A stretch of 64,000 nucleotides of DNA from Myxococcota bacterium (GCA_023150875.1 JAKLKC010000004.1:118509-182508); one strand, 5' to 3'; shown: positions 32,425 through 41,438, counted from the first letter of the stretch. Numbers and translations are program-made. Notes: a model not told the origin generated them from the letters alone.

Positions 32425-33219
32425 ATGCCCCGCATCATCGCCATCAGCAACCAGAAGGGTGGCGTCGGCAAGACCACCACCGCCGTCAACCTCGCCGCGG
32501 CCCTCGCCACGGCGGAGAAGACGGTCCTCCTTGTCGACCTCGACCCCCAGGGCAACGCCTCCTCGGGGTTGGGCATCGACAAGAGCAGCGCCCGGCCCAC
32601 CAGCTACGACGTCCTGATGGGGGCGGTGCCGGCCCTGGACGCCCTCCACGCCACGGAGCTGAAGCACCTCCATGTGGTGCCCGCCAACACCGACCTCATC
32701 GGTGCCGAGGTCGAGCTGGCCTCGTCGGACGGCCGGGAGGTGCGGCTCCGCCAGGCCCTGGTCCCCGCCCGGGACCGCTTCGACTTCATCCTGGTGGACT
32801 GTCCCCCCAGCCTCGGCTTCCTCACCCTGAACGCCCTCACCGCGGCCGACTCGGTGCTGATCCCCCTCCAGTGCGAGTACTACGCGCTGGAGGGGTTGGG
32901 GGAGCTCACCCGGACCCTGGGGCTGGTGCAGCAGCGGCTGAACCCCGCGCTGGTCCGGGAGGGGATCCTCCTGACCATGTTCGACCCCCGCAACCGCCTC
33001 AGCCACCAGGTGGTCGCCGAGGTGCGCCGGCACTTCGGCGCCGAGGTCTTCGAGACCATGATCCCGCGCAACGTGCGCCTAGGGGAGGCCCCCAGCTACG
33101 GCCGGCCCATCATGCTGTACGACGTCCGGTCTAGCGGTGCCACCAGCTATCTCCACCTCGCCAAGGAGTTGCTCTCCCGCCGACGTGCCTCCCAACCCGG
33201 GGCGGCGCGAAGCGGTTGA
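32425..33219 (+). CDS. parA: Chromosome partitioning ATPase ParA (Soj)
   Basis: ParA binds DNA non-specifically in its ATP form and moves ParB-parS complexes. The 264-residue protein has the deviant Walker A KGGVGKTTTAVNLAAAL (about 11-27), the A' motif LVDLDPQGNASSGLG, and the Walker B FILVDCPPSLGFLTLNAL. It is short with no N-terminal helix-turn-helix, so it is the chromosomal Soj type. It is followed 28 bases later by parB. The C-terminal ARSG tail is basic. Confidence 0.97.
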   Translation: MPRIIAISNQKGGVGKTTTAVNLAAALATAEKTVLLVDLDPQGNASSGLGIDKSSARPTSYDVLMGAVPALDALHATELKHLHVVPANTDLIGAEVELASSDGREVRLRQALVPARDRFDFILVDCPPSLGFLTLNALTAADSVLIPLQCEYYALEGLGELTRTLGLVQQRLNPALVREGILLTMFDPRNRLSHQVVAEVRRHFGAEVFETMIPRNVRLGEAPSYGRPIMLYDVRSSGATSYLHLAKELLSRRRASQPGAARSG

Positions 33220-33247
33220 GGACCTTCCGCGGAGGGATCCCACGACC

Positions 33248-34138
33248 ATGAACGGAACCAAGCGCAGCGCCCTGGGCCGAGGACTCGCCTCCCTGATCCC
33301 CGAGGCGGTGGCCCCGTCCCCGACCTCTTCCCCCTCCCCCGCAGGCAGCGTCCTCCAGGTCCCCCTGGACCAGGTCCGGCCCAACCCCAGGCAGCCCCGG
33401 AAGCACTTCGACGAGAGGGGCCTCACCGGGCTCGTGGAGAGCATCCGCGCCAACGGGGTGCTCCAGCCGATCCTCCTGCGCCGTGCCGCCCAGGGCTACG
33501 AGATCATCGCCGGGGAGAGGCGCTTCCGGGCCGCGGGGAGGGCGGGGCTGCACGCGATCCCCGCCCTGGTGCGGGACATCCCCGGGGACGGCGAGTCCCT
33601 GGAGCTGGCCCTGCTGGAGAACCTCCAGCGGGAAGACCTGAACCCGGTGGAGACCGCCGAGGGATACCAGCGGCTGCTGGAGGAGTTCAAGTACACCCAG
33701 GACGAGCTGGCCCGGCGCCTGGGCCGGGACCGGACCTCCATCACCAACCTCCTCCGCCTCCTGCGCCTGCCCGAAGAGGTGCAGGACGCCCTGGTCACGG
33801 GGGTGATCACCGCCGGGCACGGCAAGGCGCTGCTGGGGCTGGAGGACGAGGACGCCATCCGTACCGCCTTCCAGCGCCTGGTGGAGAGGCAGTTGAACGT
33901 CCGCCAGACGGAGCTGCTGGTGAAGCAGCTTCGGGACGGCGGGGGGGCGCCTCCTGCCGCGGCCAGCCCCGACGCCTCCCGGGCCGTGCGACAGGTGAGC
34001 GAGCGGCTCTCCCGTTACCTGGGCACCCGGGTCATCGTGCAGGCCAAGAAGAGGGGCCGCGGAGGCCGGATCGTGCTGGAGTACTACTCCGACGAGGACC
34101 TCTCTCGACTCGTGGACCAGATCGAGACCTCCCTCTGA
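33248..34138 (+). CDS. parB: Chromosome partitioning protein ParB
   Basis: ParB is a CTP-dependent clamp that loads at parS and spreads on DNA. The 296-residue protein opens SALGRGLASLIPEA, the ParA-stimulating N-terminal peptide. The CTPase/spreading domain has VRPNPRQPRKHFDE and GERRFRAAGRAGL, and LLENLQREDLNPVETAEGY follows. The helix-turn-helix (ELARRLGRDRTSITNLLRLL) recognises parS, and the C-terminal dimerisation domain ends GGRIVLEYYSDEDLSRLVDQI. ATG 33248 gives the standard N-terminus. Confidence 0.97.
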   Translation: MNGTKRSALGRGLASLIPEAVAPSPTSSPSPAGSVLQVPLDQVRPNPRQPRKHFDERGLTGLVESIRANGVLQPILLRRAAQGYEIIAGERRFRAAGRAGLHAIPALVRDIPGDGESLELALLENLQREDLNPVETAEGYQRLLEEFKYTQDELARRLGRDRTSITNLLRLLRLPEEVQDALVTGVITAGHGKALLGLEDEDAIRTAFQRLVERQLNVRQTELLVKQLRDGGGAPPAAASPDASRAVRQVSERLSRYLGTRVIVQAKKRGRGGRIVLEYYSDEDLSRLVDQIETSL

Positions 34139-34185
34139 CGCGGATCCGGCGGCCTGGCCGCCGTGGGCGCATGCGCGGCTGAGAC

Positions 34186-34725
34186 ATGAAGTTCCGGAAC
34201 AAGGAACAGTTCTTCTCGAACATCGGCGGCGGCGATCGGGCCCCCGAAGGAGCGAACGTGAAGGAGAACAACGAGCTCAACGCCTTCCTCGGGAAGGGTT
34301 GTATCTACGAGGGGAAGCTCACCTTCGAGGGCCGAGTCCGCATCGACGGCCGGTTCACGGGGGAGATCTTCACCAACGACGTCCTGGAGATCGGCCAGGG
34401 AGCCGACGTGCGGGCCGAGATCGACGTCGCCACCGTGATCATCAGCGGCGAGTACCAGGGCAACATCAACGCCCGCACCCGGGTCGACCTGAAGGTCCAC
34501 GCCCGGGTGAAGGGGAACATCACCTCCCCGGTGCTCACCATGGAGGAGGGGGCGGTCTTCGACGGCAACCTCCGGATGGACCCCAACGCCGCCACGCGGC
34601 CCGCGGGGGCGCGCCCTTCGTCGACCCCGACCTCCCTGCCCCCGGGGACCGGTGGCCTCGGCGGCCCCTCCGCCGGCGCCCTCCCGGAGCGAAGCCGCAC
34701 CCTCGGGCTCAAGCCCGTCCCCTGA
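34186..34725 (+). CDS. Bactofilin
   Basis: Bactofilins are cytoskeletal proteins that polymerise without nucleotide. The 179-residue protein has the right-handed beta-helix core (about 33-125), including LGKGCIYEGKLTFEGRVRID and VKGNITSPVLTMEEGAVFDG, between a polar N-terminal tail and a Pro/Gly-rich C-terminal tail. In Myxococcus, bactofilins lie close to parABC and form polar scaffolds that hold ParB-parS, so the position 47 bases after parB suggests the same link here. It could also serve cell shape. Confidence 0.93.
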   Translation: MKFRNKEQFFSNIGGGDRAPEGANVKENNELNAFLGKGCIYEGKLTFEGRVRIDGRFTGEIFTNDVLEIGQGADVRAEIDVATVIISGEYQGNINARTRVDLKVHARVKGNITSPVLTMEEGAVFDGNLRMDPNAATRPAGARPSSTPTSLPPGTGGLGGPSAGALPERSRTLGLKPVP

Positions 34726-34779
34726 TCCGGTCCCGCGGGGCTCCCGGACCCGCCCGCCCTGCCCCCTCCCCTCCTCCCC

Positions 34780-36909
34780 ATGGACCGCCGTCGAGCCCTG
34801 CTCACGTCTTCCCTCGCCGGGATCGGCTGGTTCCTCGGGGAGTTCGCCGTGGAGACCCGGGCCTCGGGTCGGGAGCTGGCCCGCGCCCTCCACCGCCTGA
34901 CCGGCAGCCCCGAGGTCCGCGCCCACACCGAGCACCTCCTCTGGGACGCCGGGCTTCGGGTCCTGGCCCTGTACGGCGTGCTCGGCGCCTCCTTGGGATT
35001 CCTGCTGGGGATCGCGCTGCGGGCCCTCCTTCCCGCCCCCTGGGGCCGCGAGGCGAGTCTCCTCCGGTGGCTCGGGGTGCTCGTCCTGGCCCTCGCCGGG
35101 GTCCACGGGGCCCTGACCCTCCGGCTCCTGCTGCGCTGGCCCTCCCTCTACCCCGACGTGTCCGTGGATGTCCGCGCCTCCTGGGGGGAGGCGATCCCCC
35201 TCCCCGCGGTGGACGGGATCCTGGGGGGGATGGCGGCGGCGGTGCTGCTCGGTACGGCGTGGAGGTACGGCCGGCGGGGGATCGCCGGGGTGGCGGCCGC
35301 CGCCGCCGTGGCCTGGGGTGGGCGGGGGGGATCTCCCCCATCGCCCCCCGAGGGCGCCAACCAGGGACCCAACGTCCTGATCGTCGGCCTCGACGCCGTC
35401 CGACCCGATCACCTGGCCAGCTTCGGCCACGGCCGGGACACGGCCCCCTGGCTCGAAGCCTGGCTCCGGGACTCCTGGACGTGGACCCGCTGCTACACCC
35501 CGCTGGCCCGGACCTATCCCGCCTGGTCCTCCCTCCTCACAGGGCGTGACCCCCACGAGCACGGGGTCCGGGAGGACCTGCCCCCCCCGGAGCGCTACCT
35601 GCCCCTGGGGGACGACCTCGTCCGCCACCTGCGGGACCGGGGCTGGCACACGGCCTTCTTCACCGACGATAGCCGCTTCTCGTACATGGTGCCCGAGGGG
35701 GGCTGGGACGAGATCCACCAGCCTCCCCCGGGGGCCCGGAACCTCGTGCTGTCCAGCTACCCCCTGGTCTACCGGTTCCTGCACTTCTTCGCGGGCATCG
35801 GCTGGGACTCCGGCTTCGGCCTGATCCGGGGGAACCGGGCGTTTGCGGGGAGGGAGAGCGCGGAGCGGGCCGGCCGCCGCCTGGCCCGATCCCTGGTCGC
35901 CCTCGGGGCGCACCGGCGCTTCCTGGCCGCCGTGCACCTGAGCGCCCCCCACTCCCCCCGGGACACCCCGTGGCCCTACTACAACGAGATGGGCATGCGG
36001 GGATATCGGGGCGAGAACCGCTTCCGGTACCGGTCCTCGGGGGTGCCCACCCGGGAACTCGAGGACGGAGCCGACGGCAGCGCCGCGGAGCTGCACGACG
36101 CGGTGGCGCGGCAGAACCTGGCGCTGTACGACGCCGGGATCCGGGAGGTCGACGACCAGCTCCGGGTGGTCTTCGGCGCCCTGGAGGAGGCCGGCCTGCT
36201 TCGGGACACGCTGGTGCTGATCTGGTCGGACCACGGCGAGGCGTTCGCCGAGCCGGGGATGCGCTACCGCTACCGGGGCCCGAACCACGGCTTCCACGCC
36301 TGGGACGAGGGGCAGAACCGGGTGCTGATGTCGCTGCGGCTGCCCGACGGGAGGGGGAGGGGGATCCGGGACGACCGCCTGTCCCGGGTGCTGGACGCGG
36401 CCCCCACGGTGCTGGACGCCCTCGGGGAGCCTCCGCTGGCGGCGGCCACCGGGTGGAGCCGCCTGGGGGCGGTGACGCCGGGGCCGCCTCCCCCCGAGCC
36501 GCGGTGGGTGTACGGAGAGACCGGGCTCAGCAAGGCGAACTACTGGAGTCCGGGCCATGTTCGTTATCCGTTCGGTAGGCCGTCCTCCGCCTACGACGTG
36601 GACCGGGCCACGGACCGGGTCTTCCTGCGCCGGGACTTCTACCCCGAGGCCCTGGTGCGGGTGAAGGACCGGTGGATCCAGGACCGGTGGTGGAAGCTGG
36701 TGGCGATCCCCGAGGAAGGGGGGACCCGCTTCGAACTCTTCCGGGTGGACCGCGACCCCACCAACCGGGAGGACGTCGCCCACCTGCACCCCGAGCGGGT
36801 GGCGGAGATGGCGGCGGAGCTGCACCGGATCGTCGCGCGGGATCCCGACGCCGCCGGTGGCGGGCCGAGGGGAGGAGGAACTCCCGGCGATCCGCCTCCC
36901 CCTCGTTGA
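34780..36909 (+). CDS. Membrane-anchored alkaline-phosphatase-superfamily hydrolase (sulfatase-like)
   Basis: The 709-residue protein has about four N-terminal transmembrane segments (around 8-22, 61-83, 97-118 and 150-178) and a large sulfatase-like catalytic domain outside. Metal-site motifs visible are [11 protein letters not shown] (Asp205) and [14 protein letters not shown]. The nucleophile position is Thr245 in [14 protein letters not shown], where true sulfatases carry Cys or Ser in CxPSR. A Thr nucleophile is typical of phosphodiesterases and phosphotransferases of this superfamily. The substrate is unknown; lipid or surface phospho-groups are possible. The TGA stop overlaps the rpmG promoter. 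Thr as nucleophile is inferred from alignment by eye. Confidence 0.8.
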   Translation: MDRRRALLTSSLAGIGWFLGEFAVETRASGRELARALHRLTGSPEVRAHTEHLLWDAGLRVLALYGVLGASLGFLLGIALRALLPAPWGREASLLRWLGVLVLALAGVHGALTLRLLLRWPSLYPDVSVDVRASWGEAIPLPAVDGILGGMAAAVLLGTAWRYGRRGIAGVAAAAAVAWGGRGGSPPSPPEGANQGPNVLIVGLDAVRPDHLASFGHGRDTAPWLEAWLRDSWTWTRCYTPLARTYPAWSSLLTGRDPHEHGVREDLPPPERYLPLGDDLVRHLRDRGWHTAFFTDDSRFSYMVPEGGWDEIHQPPPGARNLVLSSYPLVYRFLHFFAGIGWDSGFGLIRGNRAFAGRESAERAGRRLARSLVALGAHRRFLAAVHLSAPHSPRDTPWPYYNEMGMRGYRGENRFRYRSSGVPTRELEDGADGSAAELHDAVARQNLALYDAGIREVDDQLRVVFGALEEAGLLRDTLVLIWSDHGEAFAEPGMRYRYRGPNHGFHAWDEGQNRVLMSLRLPDGRGRGIRDDRLSRVLDAAPTVLDALGEPPLAAATGWSRLGAVTPGPPPPEPRWVYGETGLSKANYWSPGHVRYPFGRPSSAYDVDRATDRVFLRRDFYPEALVRVKDRWIQDRWWKLVAIPEEGGTRFELFRVDRDPTNREDVAHLHPERVAEMAAELHRIVARDPDAAGGGPRGGGTPGDPPPPR

Positions 36910-36934
36910 CACGCGCCGGGCGCTACCTTATCCT
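36906..36934 (+). promoter_or_regulatory. rpmG promoter, -35 contains the upstream stop codon
   Basis: TTGACA (36906-36911) and TATCCT (36929-36934) are spaced by 17 nt. The TGA stop of the preceding hydrolase gene is at 36907-36909, inside the -35 box. The leader to rpmG is about 25 bases. Confidence 0.7.
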
Positions 36935-36964
36935 TTCGCGCTGCCCCGTCGGGCGAGGTGTGTC

Positions 36965-37129
36965 ATGGCAAGCAAGCGCGACAAGATCAAGCTGGTCTCC
37001 TCCGCGGGGACCGGCTACTTCTACACGACGACCAAGAACAAGAAGACGACCACCGACAAGCTCCAGTTCAAGAAGTACGATCCGGTGGTGCGCAAGCACG
37101 TCCTGTTCAAGGAGTCGAAGCTCAAGTAA
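36965..37129 (+). CDS. rpmG: 50S ribosomal protein L33
   Basis: The 54-residue protein starts [20 protein letters not shown] and contains the [20 protein letters not shown] block of L33. It lacks the zinc-binding CXXC pairs, so it is the C-minus form that does not need zinc. GAGG lies 7 nt before the ATG. It is followed by rpmB, a common pairing, although the order is reversed compared with E. coli rpmBG. Confidence 0.96.
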   Translation: MASKRDKIKLVSSAGTGYFYTTTKNKKTTTDKLQFKKYDPVVRKHVLFKESKLK

Positions 37130-37197
37130 CGCCGGTCTACCGGCTTGCCGCGGCGGCCGCCCGTGAGGCCCGCCGCCGTGGCGGCGAGGATCCCCCC

Positions 37198-37419
37198 ATG
37201 GCGAAGTGCAAGATCACCGGCAAGGGCCCCCTGGTGGGCCACCGGGTCTCCCACTCGAACATCAAGACCAAGCACCGCCAGCAGCCCAACATGCAGCGCA
37301 AGCGGATCTGGGACGAGACCACCAGCTCCTGGGTGACCCTGCGCCTGAGCACGACGGCGCTGCGGACCATCCAGAAGAACGGGCTGCGGGCGGTCCTCAA
37401 GGACGCCGGACTGGAGTAG
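37198..37419 (+). CDS. rpmB: 50S ribosomal protein L28
   Basis: The 73-residue protein has the L28 signature: GKGPLVGHRVSHSNIKTKHR near the N-terminus, then RRKR-like QRKRIWDE, then LRLSTTALRTIQKNGL. One N-terminal Cys (MAKCKITG) is present; the full four-Cys zinc form is not. GAGGA lies 7 nt before the ATG. It is co-transcribed with rpmG from the promoter at 36906. Confidence 0.96.
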   Translation: MAKCKITGKGPLVGHRVSHSNIKTKHRQQPNMQRKRIWDETTSSWVTLRLSTTALRTIQKNGLRAVLKDAGLE

Positions 37420-37741
37420 AACCGCCCGCCTGCCGGCTGCGGCTGCCCCCTCCGCTTCTCCTCCCCTCCCCCCCGTCTCCCCAGCGCCCTCCGCGAAGCT
37501 CCCCGAGGGATCGCGCTCCGGCGAGGTCCGTGCGCGACGGAGTCCCGACCTGCCACCGTCGATGTCCCGACGGCGCCCCTCCCCGCGCCCACCGCGTGTT
37601 GACGACGTCCGATCCGCTTCCTATCGTTCCGCGTTGTCCGGGCCCGTTCGGGCGGCGACGCCGCGGAACGCCGAACGATGGAACGGGGATCGTCTCGACG
37701 ACGGGACGGTCTGCCGCCGCCCGGCAGGAACGGAGTGACCA
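37420..37741. other. rpmB-sod intergenic region
   Basis: The 322-base gap holds no protein-coding frame with conserved sequence. Its right third contains a clear promoter (37599-37627) for the superoxide dismutase gene. No hairpin followed by T-run and no RNA gene was recognised. Confidence 0.5.
37599..37627 (+). promoter_or_regulatory. Promoter of the superoxide dismutase gene
   Basis: TTGACG (37599-37604) and TATCGT (37622-37627) are separated by 17 nt, leaving a leader of about 110 bases before the ATG at 37742. No regulator site was recognised in the leader. Confidence 0.65.
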
Positions 37742-38344
37742 ATGGTTCACGAGGCGAAGGACTTCAGCGCGCTCATCGGGACCCTCAAGGGGCTCTCGGA
37801 CAAGCAACTCTCCGCCCACCTGGGCCTGTACAAGGGCTACGTCGCCAAGCTGAACGAGATCGAGGGCCGGCTCAGGGAGGCGGATCCCACCTCCGCGAAC
37901 TACTCGTTCGGCGAGTTCAGCGAGCTCAAGCGGCGGGAGGCGGTGGCGTTCAACGGGACCTACCTGCACCAGCTCTACTTCGAGAACCTCTCCGCCGCCG
38001 GCGGGCTGCCCTCGGAGCGGCTCCAGGAGGCGGTGAAGTCGTCGTTCGGGAGCTGGGACCGCCTCGTCGCCGATCTCAAGGGTTCGGCGGTCTCCACCCC
38101 GGGGTGGGTCCTCCTCACCCGGAGCCGGATCGACGGCCGCCTCCACACCTACGTCATGTACGAGCACCACGTCGGACTCCCGGCCTTCCAGGACATCCTC
38201 CTGGCCCTGGACTGCTGGGAGCACGCCTTCATGATCGACTACGGCACCGCCAAGGCCGACTACCTGAAGGCGTTCCTGGACAACGTGGACTGGGGGGTGG
38301 TGGACGCCCGCTACGGGGCGACCGTTCCCCACACCGCGAGCTGA
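37742..38344 (+). CDS. Fe/Mn-type superoxide dismutase family protein
   Basis: The 200-residue protein fits the iron/manganese SOD fold. All four metal ligands can be placed: His26 (LSAHLGLYKGYVAKLN), His76 (GTYLHQLYFENL), Asp157 and His161 (DCWEHAFMIDYG). The last motif differs from the usual DVWEHAYYLDY, and the region around His76 lacks the classical NH..W pattern, so it is a divergent subgroup. Metal choice and activity cannot be told. GGAG lies 7 nt before the ATG. The gene stands alone between its promoter and a bidirectional hairpin terminator. Confidence 0.85.
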   Translation: MVHEAKDFSALIGTLKGLSDKQLSAHLGLYKGYVAKLNEIEGRLREADPTSANYSFGEFSELKRREAVAFNGTYLHQLYFENLSAAGGLPSERLQEAVKSSFGSWDRLVADLKGSAVSTPGWVLLTRSRIDGRLHTYVMYEHHVGLPAFQDILLALDCWEHAFMIDYGTAKADYLKAFLDNVDWGVVDARYGATVPHTAS

Positions 38345-38376
38345 TCCCTCGGGCCGCCGAAGCGGCCACCCGGATC

Positions 38377-38406
38377 GCGGCGCCCCCGTCTCGGAGGGGG
38401 CGCCGC
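38377..38406. terminator. Bidirectional hairpin terminator between convergent genes
   Basis: An 11-bp perfect stem (38377-38387 with 38396-38406) with an 8-nt loop lies between the converging sod (ends 38344) and ErpA-like (ends 38433) genes. It has no strong T-run on either strand. Confidence 0.6.
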
Positions 38407-38432
38407 CCCGGCGGGGCGGAGGATCGGGGGGA

Positions 38433-38816
38433 TCAGGCCGAGAAGGACGAGCCGCAGCCGCAGGTCCGCACCGCCTTGGGGTTGGTGAAGGTGAACCCGC
38501 TCTTGGTCAGCGTGGAGACGTAGTCGATGACGGTCCCGGTGAGGATCCGCGCCGAGTTGGGGTCGACGAAGACGGGCAGCCCGTCGAAGTCGATGGTGAG
38601 GTCCTCGGGGTCCGATTCCTCTGCGAAGTCGAGGGCGTAGCTGTAGCCGGAGCATCCGCCCCCCACCACCGCCACCCGGAGGCCCTGGCCCTGGATCCCC
38701 TCCTGCTCCATGGTCTGCCGGACCACGTCGATGGCCTTGGGGGTGAGCTGGATGGGGCGGTCGGGGGTGGGCTCGAAGTCCGGAGTGGGCGTGGCGGCCG
38801 CGTCGTGGGCATGCAT
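38433..38816 (-). CDS. A-type Fe-S carrier, ErpA/IscA-like
   Basis: The 127-residue protein has the A-type carrier core: IQLTPKAIDVVRQTM, then GGGCSGYSYALDF (Cys55) and the C-terminal TCGCGSSF (Cys119, Cys121). These three cysteines bind or transfer an Fe-S cluster to apo-proteins. The N-terminal ~20 residues are a Pro/His-rich extension. It is separate from the isc operon that carries a second A-type protein (44736-45062), so this copy could be the ErpA-like carrier. It may deliver clusters to LipA, IspG/H and other targets. No promoter was recognised. Confidence 0.9.
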   Translation of the reverse strand: MHAHDAAATPTPDFEPTPDRPIQLTPKAIDVVRQTMEQEGIQGQGLRVAVVGGGCSGYSYALDFAEESDPEDLTIDFDGLPVFVDPNSARILTGTVIDYVSTLTKSGFTFTNPKAVRTCGCGSSFSA

Positions 38817-38923
38817 GGTGGGGACGGTCCTCCGCCGGGGTTCGGCGCGAAATCTGCCCCTACGATAGTTTCGTCGCCGACAAAGTCAAGAACTCAGTCA
38901 GGCCAACGGGTTCCGGGTCGAGA

Positions 38924-39673
38924 TCAGTCGGCGCGGCCGGCGGAGCGGCCCCCGTCCACCGCCAGGACCTGGCCGGTGACGTAGCCGGCCCCGAGGGCGA
39001 ACCACCGGGCGGCGTCGGCGATCTCGGCGGGCTCGCCGGCCCTCCCCATGGGGATCCGCCGCACCAGGGAGGCCCGGGCCTCGGGGTCCAGCCCCTCGGG
39101 GGGAGTGATCAGCCCCGGGGCGACGCCGTTGACCCGCACGTCGGGGGCCAGCTCCAGCGCCAGGGAGCGCACCAGCCAGGCGACGGCGGCCTTGGTGGCG
39201 CCGTAGGCGGCGTGGTGGCGCCACGGAACCAGCCCCCCGACGTCGGCCAGGAAGAGGGCCTGCCCCCGCGCCCCCCGGAGGGCCGGGAGCAGGGCCTGGG
39301 TGAGGAGGAGGGGGGCCCGCACGTTGACCGCCCACAGGCGGTCGAGCTCCCCGGCCTCCACCTGGCCCAGGGGCGCGCGGTGATACAGGCCGGCGTTGTG
39401 GACCAGCAGGGACAGGGACGGCGCGAGCCCCAGCACGTCCGCCGCCAGCGCGTCGAGCTGGGACAGGTCCGTCAGGTCCGCCCCCCGGACCTCCGCCCGG
39501 GAGGCCCCGGCGGCGACGCACTCCCGGGCCAGGTCCGCCGCCTCCCCGCCCCGCCGGTGGTAGTGGAGCACCAGGAGGTCGCTGTGGGGGGCGAGGGCGA
39601 GGGCGACGGCGCGGCCCAGGGGAGAGGGGGCGCCGGTGAGCAGGACGGCGCCGAGGCGATGTGGCGTGGACAT
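38924..39673 (-). CDS. Short-chain dehydrogenase, pteridine-reductase-like (FolM/PTR1 type)
   Basis: The 249-residue SDR has the cofactor loop TGAPSPLG (13-20) and HYHRRG (37-42), which matches the NADPH-binding HYHRS of trypanosomatid PTR1. The catalytic site has Tyr157 and Lys161 (YGATK), but the usual Ser is replaced by Asp144 (FLADVGG), 13 residues before Tyr. Exactly this Asp-Tyr-Lys spacing characterises pteridine reductases. Dihydrobiopterin or dihydromonapterin reduction is the best guess. ATG 39673 is chosen; a longer start at 39715 adds only a Pro-rich stretch. It is divergent from the isoaspartyl peptidase gene. Confidence 0.8.
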   Translation of the reverse strand: MSTPHRLGAVLLTGAPSPLGRAVALALAPHSDLLVLHYHRRGGEAADLARECVAAGASRAEVRGADLTDLSQLDALAADVLGLAPSLSLLVHNAGLYHRAPLGQVEAGELDRLWAVNVRAPLLLTQALLPALRGARGQALFLADVGGLVPWRHHAAYGATKAAVAWLVRSLALELAPDVRVNGVAPGLITPPEGLDPEARASLVRRIPMGRAGEPAEIADAARWFALGAGYVTGQVLAVDGGRSAGRAD

Positions 39674-39774
39674 GGGGCGGGGGGCTTCCGGGGAGGGGGC
39701 GGGTGCCGGCATCATACCGGCTGCCCCGGTGGGGCCGCGACGGCCGCGGCGCCCCGGGGGAGAGGAGCGCGTCG

Positions 39775-40734
39775 ATGACCACGGGCAGGGTGGTGATGGT
39801 GCACGGAGGGGCGGGAGCGATGGCCCGGATCCTCGAGGACGGCGGGGCCGCGTACCGGGCGGGGATGGCGGACGCGGTGCGGGCGGGGTGGGGGAGCTTC
39901 GCCGCCGGCGGCGCCGTGCTGGACGCCGCGGTGGAGGCGGTGGTGGCGATGGAGGCGTCGGGGGGCTTCAACGCCGGCCTGGGCTCGGCCCTGAACCGCG
40001 ACGGCGATGTGGAGATGGACGCGGCGGTGATGCGGGGGGCGGATCGCCTGGTGGGGGCGGTGGGGGCGGTCCGGCGGGTGGCCAGCCCGGTGCGCCTGGC
40101 CAGGGAGGTGGCGGAGGGGACGCCCCACTGCCTGCTGGTGGGGGAGGGGGCCCTGGCCTTCGCCCGGGAGCGGGGTCTCCCCCTGCGGCGGGGCTTCCCG
40201 TCGGCGGCCCAGCGGGCCGAGTGGCGGCGGCGGCTGGCGAGCCGGGACTCCGAGGGGGTGTCGGGGCTGGCGGCGGCGGGGAGCGGGATCGGCCCGGGCC
40301 AGGATCCCGGGAGGGACACCGTCGGCGCCGTCGCCTGCGACGGGCGGGGCGGGGTGGCGGCGGCGGTGTCCACCGGAGGGCTGTGGCTGAAGCTCCCCGG
40401 GCGGGTCGGCGACTCCCCCCTGCCGGGGGCGGGCTACTGGGCCGAGGACGGGGTGGGGGCGGCGGTGGCGACGGGCACGGGGGAGACCATCCTGCGGGTG
40501 CTGATGTGTCGCGCCATCGTCGACGCCATGGCCCGGGGGGCCCATCCGGGGGAGGCGTGCCGGGTGGGGGTGGCCCTCGTGGAGGAGCGGTTCGGCACCG
40601 ACACCGCCGGGGCCATCGCCGTGGACGCCCGGGGCCGCACCGGGCACGCCTTCAACACCGGCGGCATGGGCCGGGCGGTGATGGGGGAGGGGAGGGGGGA
40701 CCCGGTGGTGGGGGTCCTCCCCGGGGAGCCGTGA
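39775..40734 (+). CDS. Isoaspartyl peptidase / type 2 asparaginase (Ntn hydrolase)
   Basis: The 319-residue precursor is of the plant-type asparaginase family, which removes isoaspartyl dipeptides and is activated by self-cleavage. The N-terminal GGAGAMARILE and the FNAGLGSALNRDGDVEMDAA block are typical. The nucleophile is the Thr of GRDTVGAVACD; cleavage before it would yield alpha and beta chains. A substrate-binding STGGLWLKLPGRVGDSPLPG block and a GYWAEDGVGAA segment follow. GAGAGGAG lies before the ATG. It is divergent from the SDR gene, with about 100 bases between. Confidence 0.93.
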   Translation: MTTGRVVMVHGGAGAMARILEDGGAAYRAGMADAVRAGWGSFAAGGAVLDAAVEAVVAMEASGGFNAGLGSALNRDGDVEMDAAVMRGADRLVGAVGAVRRVASPVRLAREVAEGTPHCLLVGEGALAFARERGLPLRRGFPSAAQRAEWRRRLASRDSEGVSGLAAAGSGIGPGQDPGRDTVGAVACDGRGGVAAAVSTGGLWLKLPGRVGDSPLPGAGYWAEDGVGAAVATGTGETILRVLMCRAIVDAMARGAHPGEACRVGVALVEERFGTDTAGAIAVDARGRTGHAFNTGGMGRAVMGEGRGDPVVGVLPGEP

Positions 40735-40982
40735 GTCGGCCGAGATGTGGCGCGGGGGGAAGGGGCACGGGTACGAAGCGATAGGAGGGAGAGAGAAGGA
40801 TCCGACATGGCCGATCCGTTTGCCGCCCAACGCTCGGGGCCTCCCCGCCCTTCCCTTTGTGTTCTCTGTGGGCCCCGGACGGGCCACTCTGTGCCTCTGT
40901 GGGCGAGCCAAGGACGGCGAGCCAGTTACGACCGCTGGCAGTCGTCACGAACCGCTCTGGGTGGCATCCGGATAGGCATGGA

Positions 40983-41405
40983 TTAGACCACCACGAGGCG
41001 GGCGTCGGGGGCCCCGGCGATCTCCAGGAAGGTGGCGTGGCCCATGGGGACGTCCACGTTCCGGAGCTCCTCGGGGGTGAGCTGGAGCACCTTGATGGAG
41101 GTGGTGCAGGCGTAGAGGCGCACCTTCCCGATCTCCCGGGCCTGCTCCAGCAGGTCCTCCAGGGAGGGCACCAGGCCCTTGTCGATGGCCTTCTGGTACA
41201 TCTCGTTTACCGGCGCGTCGTCGTGGGCGGGCTCGGCCTCGTCCAGGGTGCGGCGGGCGACCCGCCACAGGGCCCCGTAGGTCAGGAAGAGGTGGACCTC
41301 CACCCCCAGGGAGGCCGCCGTGGCGGTCATGCCCACCACGGTGTGCAGCTTGTCGTAGCTGCTGCCGTGGCAGAGGATGCACAGCTTCTTCATCTCGGCG
41401 GCCAT
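40983..41405 (-). CDS. DsrE-family sulfur-transfer-like protein
   Basis: The 140-residue protein matches the DsrE/DsrF-like fold family (peroxiredoxin-like peptides of sulfur trafficking): KKLCILCHGSSYDKL, then GVEVHLFLTYGAL, then RLYACTTSIKVLQLTPEEL. Cysteines at about 9, 12 and 110 could carry persulfide. It is the last gene of the ISC operon (33 bases after iscX), so a role in sulfur delivery or redox sensing for cluster assembly is plausible. This placement is the only hint of function. The 248 bases beyond it (40735-40982) hold only a dubious 59-codon frame. Confidence 0.85.
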   Translation of the reverse strand: MAAEMKKLCILCHGSSYDKLHTVVGMTATAASLGVEVHLFLTYGALWRVARRTLDEAEPAHDDAPVNEMYQKAIDKGLVPSLEDLLEQAREIGKVRLYACTTSIKVLQLTPEELRNVDVPMGHATFLEIAGAPDARLVVV

Positions 41406-41438
41406 GGGACTCCTCCGCGCCGGGGGGGCACCCCGGGA

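Noticed and set aside
40807..40986. Short plus-strand frame (59 codons) before the DsrE-like gene
   Set aside because: A weak AAGGA site exists and a CVLCG pair occurs, but the residues look unstructured, the frame runs into the end of a convergent gene, and two other frames are also open.
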